Assembly: GCF_024494565.1 (NCBI RefSeq)
Contig: NZ_JANHDN010000005.1
Location: 310,001 to 374,000, forward strand
Reading direction: 5' to 3'
Length of the DNA stretch: 64,000 nucleotides
DNA from: Halorubrum rutilum
GTDB lineage: Archaea; Halobacteriota; Halobacteria; Halobacteriales; Haloferacaceae
Of this stretch, positions 43,122 through 50,520 are shown in pieces. Numbering within the stretch: position 1 is the first letter of the stretch; every line of letters starts with the position of its first letter. The notes beneath the pieces were generated by a model that worked only from the letters and a program-made list of their open reading frames with translations, had not been told where the DNA came from and did not search any database. The position numbers and the translations under genes are program-made.

Positions 43122-43664
43122 TCAGCCGTCGGTCCGCCGGTCCGCGCCGACGCCGAACCGCGACCGCAACCCGACGAGGACCGCCGCGGTCCAGATCACC
43201 GCTTCGAGGTAAAACGACGGCGTCCCGACGTAGAAGGCCGCGAAATCTCCCGGCGGGATGCCCAGGGGCTCGGGCTGTTCGAGCACCGGCCACAGCAGCG
43301 ACACCGCGTTCTCGGCCCGTCCGTTCACGACGATATGGAGCGTGTCGAGCGCGAGGTGGGATCCCCAGCCGACCGCCGCCGCGAGCCCGCGTCGGTGCCG
43401 CGCGGCGACGGCGACCGCGAGGGGAGCGAGCAGCGCGGAGTGGCCGACGGAGTGGTAGACGTCGACGACGCCCAGCGCGCCGAGCGGCTTGTCGACGGCG
43501 TCCGGCAGCGTCGCGCCGACGACGAGCCACCCGACCGAGAGCGTCGGCGTCCCCGGGAGGCGCTCCCGGACGCGGGGGCGGCCGGACAGCCACCCGATCC
43601 AGCCGGCGACGAGGAGGTGGGTCGGGAACAGCACGGCGGCCCGTACGGGCGACGACGGCTTCAA
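43122..43664 (-). CDS. YdjM-like (DUF457) membrane-bound hydrolase-like protein
   Basis: A 180-residue membrane protein with about four helices. The conserved His/Asp pattern of the YdjM/DUF457 group is visible: FPTHLLVAGWIGWL at the start, GATLPDAVDKPLG, VDVYHSVGHSALLAPL and GWGSHLALDTLHI. Members are called metal-dependent hydrolases by sequence, but a reaction has not been shown. It is 69 bases upstream of the DUF420 gene on the same strand facing away; both are minus. No functional link to neighbours is evident. Confidence 0.83.
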   Translation of the reverse strand: MKPSSPVRAAVLFPTHLLVAGWIGWLSGRPRVRERLPGTPTLSVGWLVVGATLPDAVDKPLGALGVVDVYHSVGHSALLAPLAVAVAARHRRGLAAAVGWGSHLALDTLHIVVNGRAENAVSLLWPVLEQPEPLGIPPGDFAAFYVGTPSFYLEAVIWTAAVLVGLRSRFGVGADRRTDG

Positions 43665-43733
43665 CCTTCGTCGTCGATCTCGGCGGTCGGGGGCCCGAAT
43701 TCGGATCGATCGGTGCCGGACGGATCGCCCGGA

Positions 43734-44294
43734 TCAGAAGGCGTGGTACAGCATGACGTACACGCCGATCCCCATCGTGAACGAGATCAGCCAGAGGACG
43801 GCGCCGACGAGACCGACCTGCGCGTGCCGGGTGTGGTACAGCTCCTCGTGCGAGCGCGTCGCGGCGAGCAGGAGCGCGTGGAAGACGAACGGGAGACAGG
43901 CGATCGCGAGCAGGACGTGGATCCCGAGGAAGGGGAGGTAGAGGTACGTGTAGACGGGCTCGGGACCGGGAAACGGCGTCGTCCCGACGTGGATGAGCCG
44001 GTAGAGGTACGCGACGAGGAAGGCGGTAAAGAGGCCGAACGAGGCGATCATGAAGTTCCGGTGCCGCTGGACGTTCCCGCGCGAGATCGCCCGCCACCCG
44101 AGGAGGATGGTGACGATGGCGGTCGCGGAGACGGCGGCGTTGAAGTGCGGGATCGCGGCGAGGACGGCGTCGCTCGCGCGCGGCAGGAGGGAACTCGGGA
44201 TCGCGCCGCCGACGGCACCGAACACCACGGCGAGCGCGGCGACGGAGGCGACGGCGGTCAGGACGGGGACGTTCTCGCGGGCCCAGTCGGACAT
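43734..44294 (-). CDS. DUF420 membrane protein (possible cytochrome oxidase assembly factor)
   Basis: A 186-residue protein with about five membrane helices. The DUF420 pattern is clear: HFNAAVSATAIVTILLGWRAISRGNVQRHRNFM, YLYRLIHVGTTPFPG, IHVLLAIACLPFVFHALLLA and a His-rich loop with EELYHTRHAQVG. Conserved histidines could bind heme or metal. Bacterial relatives such as CtaM help mature heme-copper oxidases, so a similar job is plausible but inferred. No oxidase genes lie in the window. ATG at 44294 begins the hydrophobic domain; an upstream in-frame GTG would add nine residues. Confidence 0.86.
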   Translation of the reverse strand: MSDWARENVPVLTAVASVAALAVVFGAVGGAIPSSLLPRASDAVLAAIPHFNAAVSATAIVTILLGWRAISRGNVQRHRNFMIASFGLFTAFLVAYLYRLIHVGTTPFPGPEPVYTYLYLPFLGIHVLLAIACLPFVFHALLLAATRSHEELYHTRHAQVGLVGAVLWLISFTMGIGVYVMLYHAF

Positions 44295-44430
44295 GCTCGT
44301 GAGGTGGGACGCGACCCCCAAACGCGTGCCGGTTGCGGTCGGCGCGTTCCGGTCGCGGTCGCCGAGTCACGGCCGGCTCCGCCGCCCGGCCGTCTGCGAA
44401 ACCCCGGCACGGTACTCCCGAATGGAAGGG

Positions 44431-44440
44431 CTTTTAATTA
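44431..44440 (+). promoter_or_regulatory. TATA-like box of tRNA-Leu
   Basis: CTTTTAATTA centred about 42 bases before the mature tRNA 5' end. This would place transcription start about 15 bases ahead of the tRNA, leaving a short leader for RNase P. Confidence 0.55.
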
Positions 44441-44477
44441 GGGGAAAGGTAGGTGAGTACGCGACAGAACACCGCGA

Positions 44478-44562
44478 GCGTGGGTAGCCAAGCCAGGCCA
44501 ACGGCGCAGCGTTGAGGGCGCTGTCCTGTAGAGGTCCGCCGGTTCAAATCCGGTCCCACGCA
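44478..44562 (+). tRNA. tRNA-Leu (anticodon GAG)
   Basis: 85 bases folding as a type II tRNA. The acceptor stem is GCGTGGG with CCCACGC (all seven pairs). The D stem is GCC/GGC. The anticodon stem is CAGCG/CGCTG with loop TTGAGGG, giving anticodon GAG, which reads CUC and CUU. A long variable arm (bases 44524-44537) is typical of leucine tRNAs. The T stem GCCGG/CCGGT holds loop TTCAAAT. Discriminator A73 is present and CCA is not encoded. No intron. Confidence 0.96.
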
Positions 44563-44687
44563 TCGCTCGGCGGCACACCCGCCACACCGATGCACGGTGT
44601 TGTCTCTACGACAGCACCCACGCACAACTCCTTTCGAACGTTACGCGCCGAGTGGCTACTCTGTGGTGGGTACCGACTAGCGACATC

Positions 44688-45010
44688 GTGAGCACCGCCA
44701 AAGCCCCACCCGCTCGGTCATAAATTGCTGTTGGCGGATCGACGGCGGACACCTCCAAAGCCCCAGCCGCGAAACCGCAGTACGCTCGTTGCGCTCCTCG
44801 CTCGCTACGCTCGCTGCGGTGCTTACGTCGCCTACTGCGGTTTCGCGGCTGCCCCTTTGAGTCCCGCCCCGCACAGCACGGCACCTCACGCCTCCCCAGC
44901 CTCGTCGGCCTCCCTCCGCTTCGCTCCGGTCGGCCGACTCCCTCGCGCGTGCTGTCTCGCGGCCACCGGCGGCGGCCGCTCGCAGGCACGCGCCACCTCC
45001 CAGTCATTTA
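44688..45010 (+). repeat. Dispersed structured repeat, full copy B, with a second head unit
   Basis: The 529-base gap 44563-45091 between tRNA-Leu and gatE holds no supported gene. From 44755 it matches the copy at 34.2 kb. The first stem is a perfect 18-bp inverted repeat whose arms are AGCCGCGAAACCGCAGTA and TACTGCGGTTTCGCGGCT. Constant blocks TGAGTCCCGCCC and CCTCCCCAGCCTCGTCG follow, then hairpins with GTCGGCC/GGCCGAC and GCGGCC/GGCCGC arms. A further partial head (CCAAAGCCCCA at 44698) lies 57 bases before the main head. The first 120 bases after the tRNA show nothing I can name. Confidence 0.85.
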
Positions 45011-45091
45011 TGAGCACTCTCAGTAATCACGATTCTCGTCGCTCGCGCGAACTGCCACCCTTTTAGTCGCGCGCCGCCGGAGTGTGGCGTA

Positions 45092-46975
45092 ATGAGTACG
45101 GACGCGACCCCCGAGTACGACTACGAGGAGCTGGGGCTCGTCGCCGGGCTGGAGATCCACCAGCAGCTCGACACGGAGACGAAGCTGTTCTGCGACTCCC
45201 CCACCGTCGAGCGCGACCCCGAGGAGTCCGACCGGTCGATCACCCGGCGGCTCCACCCGACGAAGAGCGAGCTGGGCGAGCTCGACGACGCCGCGGTGGA
45301 GGAGAGCCGCGTCGACCGCGAGTTCACCTACCTCGCGTACGACACCACCTGCCTCGTCGAGGAGGACGACGAGCCGCCGCGCCGCGTCGACGACGAGGCC
45401 CTCTCCGTGGCGCTGCAGATCGCCGACCTGCTCGACGTGTCGGTCGTCGACCAGGCGCACGTGATGCGGAAGCTCGTCATCGACGGATCGAACACCTCCG
45501 GCTTCCAGCGCTCGATCCTGCTCGGCCAGAGCGGGGAGATCGAGACGAGCGAGGGCCGGGTGTCGATCGTCGACCTCATGCTGGAGGAGGAGTCGGCCAA
45601 GCGCGTCGAGGAGAAGGAGGACGGGGTCGTCTACTCCCTCGACCGCCTCGGCGTCCCCCTCGTCGAGATCGGGACCGGCCCCGACATCCGGAGCCCCGAG
45701 GGCGCCCGCGAGGCCGCCGAGCGGATCGGGATGCTGCTGCGCTCGACGGGCGCGGTCAAGCGCGGGCTCGGGACGATCCGGCAGGACGTGAACGTCTCCA
45801 TCGCCGACGGCGCCCGCGTCGAGGTGAAGGGGGTTCAGGACCTCCGGGGGATCGAGGAGATCGTCCGCGGCGAGGTCGGGCGGCAGGCCGAACTCCTGGC
45901 GATCCGCGACGAACTCCGCGACCGCGACGCGAGCGTGGGCGACGTCGCGGACGTCACCGACGTCTTCGCCGACACCGAGTCGGGCGTCATCCGGGGCGCG
46001 CTCGACGCGGGCGGGAAGGTCACCGCGGTCCCCCTCTTCGGCTTCGACGGGCTCGTCGGCCGCGAGATCCAGCCCGACCGCCGGCTCGGCACGGAGCTCT
46101 CCGACCACGCGAAGCGCCACGGCGCGGGCGGGATCTTCCACACCGACGAGCTGCCGGCCTACGGCGTGACGGACGAAGAGGTCGACGCCCTCCGCGACGC
46201 GGTCGGCGCGGGCGAGGGCGACGCGGTCGCCATCGTCGCCGCCGACCCGGAGACGGCCGACCTCGCGATCGAGGCCGCCGCCGACCGCGCCGCCGCCGCG
46301 ATCGAGGGCGTCCCCGAGGAGACCCGCGGCGCCAACGACGACGGGACCACGCGCTACCTCCGGCCGCTGCCGGGCGCCGCGCGGATGTACCCCGAGACGG
46401 ACGTACCGCCGGTCGAGCCCGACCCGTCCGACGTGGACCGCCCGGAGCTCCTCGACGAGAAGACCGACCGCTACGTCGAGGAGTTCGGGCTCGACCGCGG
46501 ACTCGCCGAGCAGGTCGCGTTCGGCCGGCGCTTCCCGCTGTTCGAGACCGCGGTCGACCGCGGCGTCGACCCCACCTTCGCCGCGTCGACGCTGGAGTCG
46601 ACGACGACGGAGATCCGTCGGGACGGCGCGCCCGTCGAGAACCTGACGGACGACCACTTCCTCGACCTGTTCGCGCTCGTCGAGGACGGCGACCTCGCGA
46701 AGGAGGGGGTGCCGGAGGTGCTGGCGACGCTCGCCGAGGACCCCGAACTCACGGCCGCGGCGGCCGTCGAGGAGGCGGGCCTCTCGGGCGTGAGCGAGGC
46801 CGAGGTGCGCGAGGCGGTCGTCGAGGTCGTCGAGCGCAACGCCGACCAAGTCGAGGCCGAGGGGATGGGCGCGTTCTCCGGCCTGATGGGCGAGGCCATG
46901 GGGGCGCTCCGCGGGAAGGCCGACGGCGAGGTCGTCTCCGACGTGCTCCGCGAGGAGATCGCCGAGCGGTCGTAG
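45092..46975 (+). CDS. gatE: Glu-tRNA(Gln) amidotransferase subunit E
   Basis: With GatD it converts Glu-tRNA(Gln) to Gln-tRNA(Gln), the archaeal route to glutaminyl-tRNA. The 627-residue length is normal. GatB/E motifs are present: GLVAGLEIHQQLDTETKLFCDSP, TGPDIRSPEGAREAAERIGMLLRSTGAVKRGLGTIRQDVNVSI and VEVKGVQDLRGIEEIVRGEV. An AspRS-like insert domain sits near residues 285-410 (GFDGLVGREIQPDRRLGTELSD, GIFHTDELPAYG). A YqeY-like tail ends it (FSGLMGEAMGALRGKADGEVVSDVL). gatD is not in the window. It starts about 80 bases after the structured repeat. Confidence 0.97.
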   Translation: MSTDATPEYDYEELGLVAGLEIHQQLDTETKLFCDSPTVERDPEESDRSITRRLHPTKSELGELDDAAVEESRVDREFTYLAYDTTCLVEEDDEPPRRVDDEALSVALQIADLLDVSVVDQAHVMRKLVIDGSNTSGFQRSILLGQSGEIETSEGRVSIVDLMLEEESAKRVEEKEDGVVYSLDRLGVPLVEIGTGPDIRSPEGAREAAERIGMLLRSTGAVKRGLGTIRQDVNVSIADGARVEVKGVQDLRGIEEIVRGEVGRQAELLAIRDELRDRDASVGDVADVTDVFADTESGVIRGALDAGGKVTAVPLFGFDGLVGREIQPDRRLGTELSDHAKRHGAGGIFHTDELPAYGVTDEEVDALRDAVGAGEGDAVAIVAADPETADLAIEAAADRAAAAIEGVPEETRGANDDGTTRYLRPLPGAARMYPETDVPPVEPDPSDVDRPELLDEKTDRYVEEFGLDRGLAEQVAFGRRFPLFETAVDRGVDPTFAASTLESTTTEIRRDGAPVENLTDDHFLDLFALVEDGDLAKEGVPEVLATLAEDPELTAAAAVEEAGLSGVSEAEVREAVVEVVERNADQVEAEGMGAFSGLMGEAMGALRGKADGEVVSDVLREEIAERS

Positions 46976-47061
46976 CGCCCGACGGTCGCACATTCCGCCC
47001 CCGGTCGTCCCCGTCACTTACTTGTCGCCGGCCCGTATCCCGATCCGAGAGGTAACACTCG

Positions 47062-47589
47062 ATGGACGATCCGCCACCGACCGACGACGACACGTCACGG
47101 ACCGACGGATCCGGTCCCGCACCCGATCCGGCAGTCGCACACACCCGCGGCGACCGCGTCTCGGAGGTGACAAACCAGTTCGTTCACGGCGTCGAGTTGG
47201 CCGCCGCGGCGCTTTTCGCGCTCCTGTTCGGCATCGGTGTCGTCGACCTCGCGATCCAGATCGCGGAGTCGGTCCCCACCGGCGAGATCACGGACCCGAA
47301 CACCGTCATCAGCTTCATCGAGACGGGACTCCTCCTGCTCATCATCGTCGAGGTGTACGAGACGGTCGTCGCGTACATCGAACAGAGCGACACCCGTCGC
47401 ATCGTCAGGCTGGTAATCTACACCGGCGTCATCGCGATGGTCCGGAAGGTGATCATCTTCCGCACCACCGAGTACGCGACGACGCAGGACGCGCTGTTCG
47501 CCGCGCTCTCGTACACGCTGGTCGTTCTGGGGCTCGTCGCGCTCCTGTTCGTCGAGCGGTCCATCGGGCCGTCGATCACCACTGACTGA
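47062..47589 (+). CDS. PsiE-like membrane protein
   Basis: A 175-residue protein with four membrane helices after a disordered acidic N-terminus of about 35 residues. Helix regions are about 42-65, 83-105, 118-135 and 148-165. The pattern FIETGLLLLIIVEVYETVVAYIEQ, then RRIVRLVIYTGVIAMVRKVIIF, matches the phosphate-starvation-inducible E (PsiE) family, found in bacteria and many haloarchaea. The function is not known even in E. coli. It lies 86 bases after gatE and is convergent with the Lrp gene. The disordered N-terminus is an oddity relative to bacterial members. Confidence 0.85.
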   Translation: MDDPPPTDDDTSRTDGSGPAPDPAVAHTRGDRVSEVTNQFVHGVELAAAALFALLFGIGVVDLAIQIAESVPTGEITDPNTVISFIETGLLLLIIVEVYETVVAYIEQSDTRRIVRLVIYTGVIAMVRKVIIFRTTEYATTQDALFAALSYTLVVLGLVALLFVERSIGPSITTD

Positions 47590-47618
47590 TTCGCGCTGCT
47601 CGGTGGTCGGGCGCCGTC

Positions 47619-48101
47619 TCACTCCGTCAACTCCGCCAGCAGCGTGTCGAGGTCGTACGTCGCCGGCGCGCGCGGCTCGTCGCGGAGGGTCGCGATCGTG
47701 AACGTCGAGTTCGTGCGCTCGACCTCCGGGATCGCCTCGAAGTCGCTGATCAGCCGCTCGACGGTGTCGGACGAGGAGAGCCGCGCGAGCACGACGAAGT
47801 CGGTCTCGCCCATCGTGAAGAACGCCTCCGTGACCCCCTCGACCGCGAGCAGTTCGTCTGCGAACGCCTCGTACGGCCCCTCGTAGTCGGCGAGCACCTC
47901 GACGATCACGGTGACGCCGAGCCCGAGCGCCTCGTGGTCGAGGTCGTACAGGTCGTTCTCGATCACGCCGTCGTCGCGCAGGTTGTTCAGCCGGTAGTGG
48001 ATCGTCGACACCGGGATCCCGGTCTCCTCGTGGAGCCGCTCGGGACTCCCGGTGCCGAGGTCCGAGATCGCCTTCAACAGCCGCACGTCGCGCTCGTCCA
48101 T
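47619..48101 (-). CDS. Lrp/AsnC-family transcription regulator
   Basis: A 160-residue regulator with an N-terminal helix-turn-helix (DVRLLKAISDLGTGSPERLHEETGIPVSTIHYRLNNLRDDGVIENDLYDL) and a C-terminal ligand-sensing RAM-type domain (VTVIVEVLADYEGPYEAFADELLAVEGVTEAFFTMGETDFVVLARLSS). Lrp proteins usually bind amino acids and control transport or synthesis genes. It is divergent from a DMT exporter across 182 bases. This suggests control of that exporter and of itself. An A/T-rich TATA-like box (about 48128-48137) lies 27-36 bases before the ATG. Confidence 0.94.
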   Translation of the reverse strand: MDERDVRLLKAISDLGTGSPERLHEETGIPVSTIHYRLNNLRDDGVIENDLYDLDHEALGLGVTVIVEVLADYEGPYEAFADELLAVEGVTEAFFTMGETDFVVLARLSSSDTVERLISDFEAIPEVERTNSTFTIATLRDEPRAPATYDLDTLLAELTE

Positions 48102-48233
48102 ACCCCGCCTTCGCGTGAGAGACTGTTGTATATTCCGACCGACAGGCTTGTACTCGACTCCAAGAACGGTGCTCGATCCGGGACCGTATTGCAGTTCGTT
48201 CGTATGTGTGATTGTTCATTCTAAATACCTCCA

Positions 48234-48246
48234 ATTCTAAGAGAAT
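48234..48246. promoter_or_regulatory. Candidate Lrp operator
   Basis: ATTCTAAGAGAAT, a 5-bp inverted repeat with a 3-base spacer, lies just upstream of the GTTTAACC box (48248-48255) of the exporter gene. A related ATTCTAAAT occurs about 17 bases before it. The position is suited to a regulator blocking or aiding TFB/TBP binding. Confidence 0.4.
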
Positions 48247-48283
48247 AGTTTAACCACGTCGAGAATCTTCGATCTGACACTCA

Positions 48284-49240
48284 ATGAAGTCACGGACGTT
48301 CCTCTCTACTTCGGAATCGGTCGTCGCCGCGTTCGTCCTCCTCGCGGTCCTGTGGGGCACCTCCTTCGTCGCGATCGAGGCCGGGCTGCACTACTTCCCG
48401 CCGCTGCTGTTCGCCGGCGTCCGGTACGCGATCGCCGGGGCGATCGTGCTGGGGATCGCCGCGGTCGCGTCCGGCCGGACGGTGCCGCGGGGCCGCGACG
48501 AGTGGCTGGGCGTCGCCGTCGCGGCGACCTTCGTGATCGCCGCCTACCACGGCCTGTTGTACGTCGGCGAGCTGTACGTCTCCGGCGCGGTCGCCGCCGT
48601 CGTCGTGAGCCTCGCGCCGGTGTTGACCGCGGTGTTCGCCGCCCTCCTCCTCCCGAACGAGCGCCTCGGCCCCGTCGAGATCGGCGGCTTCGCGCTCGGG
48701 ATCCTCGGGGTGGTGGTGATCGCCGATCCCGCGGCGGCCGGCGTCGACGGTTCCGCCCTGCTCGGCGTCGGGCTCGCGTTCGCCGGCGCCGTCGCCTTCT
48801 CGCTGGGCGCGGTGCTGCTCCGGCCGCTCCGGACCGACCTCCCGATCGCCGCCCTGCAGGGCTGGGCGATGGTCATCGGCGCCGGGCTCCTGTTCGTCGG
48901 CGCCGCCGCGCTCGGCGAGTCGCCGGCCGCGATCGAGTGGACCCGGACCGCGATCGCCTCGCTCGCGTACCTCACGCTGCTGTCGGGCGTCCTCGCGTTC
49001 CTGATCTACTTCGCGCTGCTCGACGCGGTCGGGCCGGCGCAGCTCCACCTCGTCGGGTACGCCGAGCCCGTCGTCGCCGCGGCCGGGAGCTGGCTCCTGC
49101 TCGGCAGCCTGATCGAGGCGGAGGCCGTCGTCGGGTTCGTCGCGATCCTCGCCGGCTTCCTCGCGCTGGAACGCCGCGAGATCGCCGCGTACGTCGGGTT
49201 CGACGCGTACCACTGGCCCGCGCTGATCGGTCGGAAGTGA
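48284..49240 (+). CDS. DMT-superfamily (EamA) transporter
   Basis: A 318-residue protein with ten membrane helices in two EamA repeats of five. The repeats start at LLAVLWGTSFVAIEAGL and at LLGVGLAFAGAVAFSLGAVLLRPL, and each ends with a Gly/Pro-containing helix such as SLAPVLTAVFAALLLPNERLG and LVGYAEPVVAAAGSWLLLGSLI. Members export amino acids, metabolites or nucleotide sugars. The divergent Lrp gene makes amino acid export plausible, but the substrate is not readable. The N-terminal cytoplasmic segment is short. The start is supported by a TATA-like box about 33 bases before it. Confidence 0.92.
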   Translation: MKSRTFLSTSESVVAAFVLLAVLWGTSFVAIEAGLHYFPPLLFAGVRYAIAGAIVLGIAAVASGRTVPRGRDEWLGVAVAATFVIAAYHGLLYVGELYVSGAVAAVVVSLAPVLTAVFAALLLPNERLGPVEIGGFALGILGVVVIADPAAAGVDGSALLGVGLAFAGAVAFSLGAVLLRPLRTDLPIAALQGWAMVIGAGLLFVGAAALGESPAAIEWTRTAIASLAYLTLLSGVLAFLIYFALLDAVGPAQLHLVGYAEPVVAAAGSWLLLGSLIEAEAVVGFVAILAGFLALERREIAAYVGFDAYHWPALIGRK

Positions 49241-49266
49241 CGGGGCCGCGCGAGCGACCGCCGGCG

Positions 49267-49312
49267 GTCGGGACGATCCGCCCTCAGCCGTCGGGGCGAT
49301 CCGCCCTCAGCC
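49267..49312. repeat. 23-bp tandem duplication overlapping a stop codon
   Basis: Two adjacent 23-bp units (49267-49289 and 49290-49312), differing at one base (A versus G). The second contains the stop codon and last codons of the DUF456 gene; the first repeats them downstream of its end. Confidence 0.9.
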
Positions 49313-49879
49313 GTCGATGTCCGCGGTCAGCCCGGCCCGGAGGTCGCGCCCGAGGTAGTGACCGAGGAGCGCGACGACGAGCCCGAGCCCGCCGCCGACC
49401 GCGAGCAGGGGAAGCCCCCACTGCCGGAGGTAGTCGATCCCGATCGGGAGGAAGCCGACGCCGAGGACGTTCGTCACCGCGACGAGCGCTCCGGCCGCGC
49501 CGCCGGCGAGCCCGGTCTCGACGTACCGGCGGGCGGAGAGGACCAGCCCGACCAGGAACGCGGCGAGGAAGACCCCTCCGGCCGACCCGATCGTCCCGCC
49601 GATGAAGGGGATCGCGCCGCCGACGAAGACGCCGACCGCGACGGCCGCGGCCGAGAGCGCGAACGCCTTCGCCGAGAACCACCCACCGCTCGTCCCGAGG
49701 CGACCGCCGTCGTCGCTCGCCGCGGTCGCCCGCCCGGACGACTCGCTCGGCGCGGCGTCGGTCCCGGCGCCGTCCGACGACGCGGTCGAGCCGCCCTCGG
49801 CGAGGTCGTCGTCGAGGAGGTCGTCGAGGTCGTCCATCGGGTCGCCGTCGGACGACTCCTCCTCCTTGGAGGGTTGCAT
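49307..49879 (-). CDS. DUF456 family membrane protein
   Basis: A 190-residue protein. The first 70 residues are acidic and disordered (Asp/Ser/Gly-rich). The rest holds four or five short Gly-rich membrane helices: FALSAAAVAVGVFVGGAIPFIGGTIGSAGGVFLAAFLVG, GLAGGAAGALVAVTNVLGVG and LPLLAVGGGLGLVVALLGHYLG. The GxxxG-type glycine zipper and family layout fit DUF456. No function is known. The gene's end falls in a 23-bp duplication. It converges with the exporter gene. Confidence 0.82.
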   Translation of the reverse strand: MQPSKEEESSDGDPMDDLDDLLDDDLAEGGSTASSDGAGTDAAPSESSGRATAASDDGGRLGTSGGWFSAKAFALSAAAVAVGVFVGGAIPFIGGTIGSAGGVFLAAFLVGLVLSARRYVETGLAGGAAGALVAVTNVLGVGFLPIGIDYLRQWGLPLLAVGGGLGLVVALLGHYLGRDLRAGLTADIDG

Positions 49880-50056
49880 ACCGGAGCGTTCGCCCGTGAG
49901 ACCTTGTGTCTTGTGCCCGGAGTCGGATCCCGTCCGACCGTCTGACCGGCCGTTTTCACCGGAAACGGGGTATCTCGCGGGCGAGCGACGGCGACGCGGA
50001 GAGCGCGGCCGCGGCCGATCCCGTTCGCGGTCGGTCCCGACTCCCCGTCCCGGACC

Positions 50057-50404
50057 TCAGCCCTCACCGTCCGGCTCGCGCGACCCCCACACGCGCTTGT
50101 CGACGAGCTCGACCGTCGTCGGCCCGTCGACGGTCACCTGACAGGAGAGCCGCGGGTAGCCGAACCGGGCCGCGAGCCGGTCGTGCCAGTGGTCCGCCGG
50201 CGGCCCCTCGCGGACTCGCACGCCACAGGTGGCGCAGATCCCGCGCCCGCCGCAGTTCAGCCGCCGCGTCGCGGCCGCATACGGCGACAGATCGGCGTCG
50301 AGGAGGACGCGTCGCAGGTTCCGGCCGACCTCGACCGACAGCTCGGTGCGCTCGTCGCCGTCGACGACGGTCAGGGGAACGGTCTCGGCCTCGGCATCGG
50401 TCAT
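50057..50404 (-). CDS. 2Fe-2S ferredoxin-like protein
   Basis: A 115-residue small electron carrier of the plant-type [2Fe-2S] fold. The cluster ligands are LNCGGRGICATCG (Cys-5-Cys-2-Cys) and a fourth Cys in LSCQV about 28 residues on. The ubiquitin-like strands before it (VPLTVVDGDERTELSVEVGRNLRRVLLDADLSPY) fit the fold. It is shorter than classical halophilic ferredoxins, which carry an extra acidic N-terminal domain, so it is a distinct type. Its partner is unknown. It is divergent from birA across 116 bases. Confidence 0.9.
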   Translation of the reverse strand: MTDAEAETVPLTVVDGDERTELSVEVGRNLRRVLLDADLSPYAAATRRLNCGGRGICATCGVRVREGPPADHWHDRLAARFGYPRLSCQVTVDGPTTVELVDKRVWGSREPDGEG

Positions 50405-50520
50405 GCGACGCCCGTGATTACGTCCGCGGCCACATAGGTGAGCGGGTCCCGCGCCGGCGACGCGGCGCCCCGCGCGAGCGACCCGGAACGACTTTCGGCG
50501 CCCGCCCCGACCCGGTCGAC

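Noticed and set aside
44563..44690. Possible integration (att) site downstream of tRNA-Leu
   Set aside because: No repeat of the tRNA 3' end and no integrase; the nearby sequence belongs to the dispersed repeat.
49267..49312. CRISPR-like repeats (also at 8105-8150)
   Set aside because: Only two adjacent units without spacers, and no cas genes in the window.
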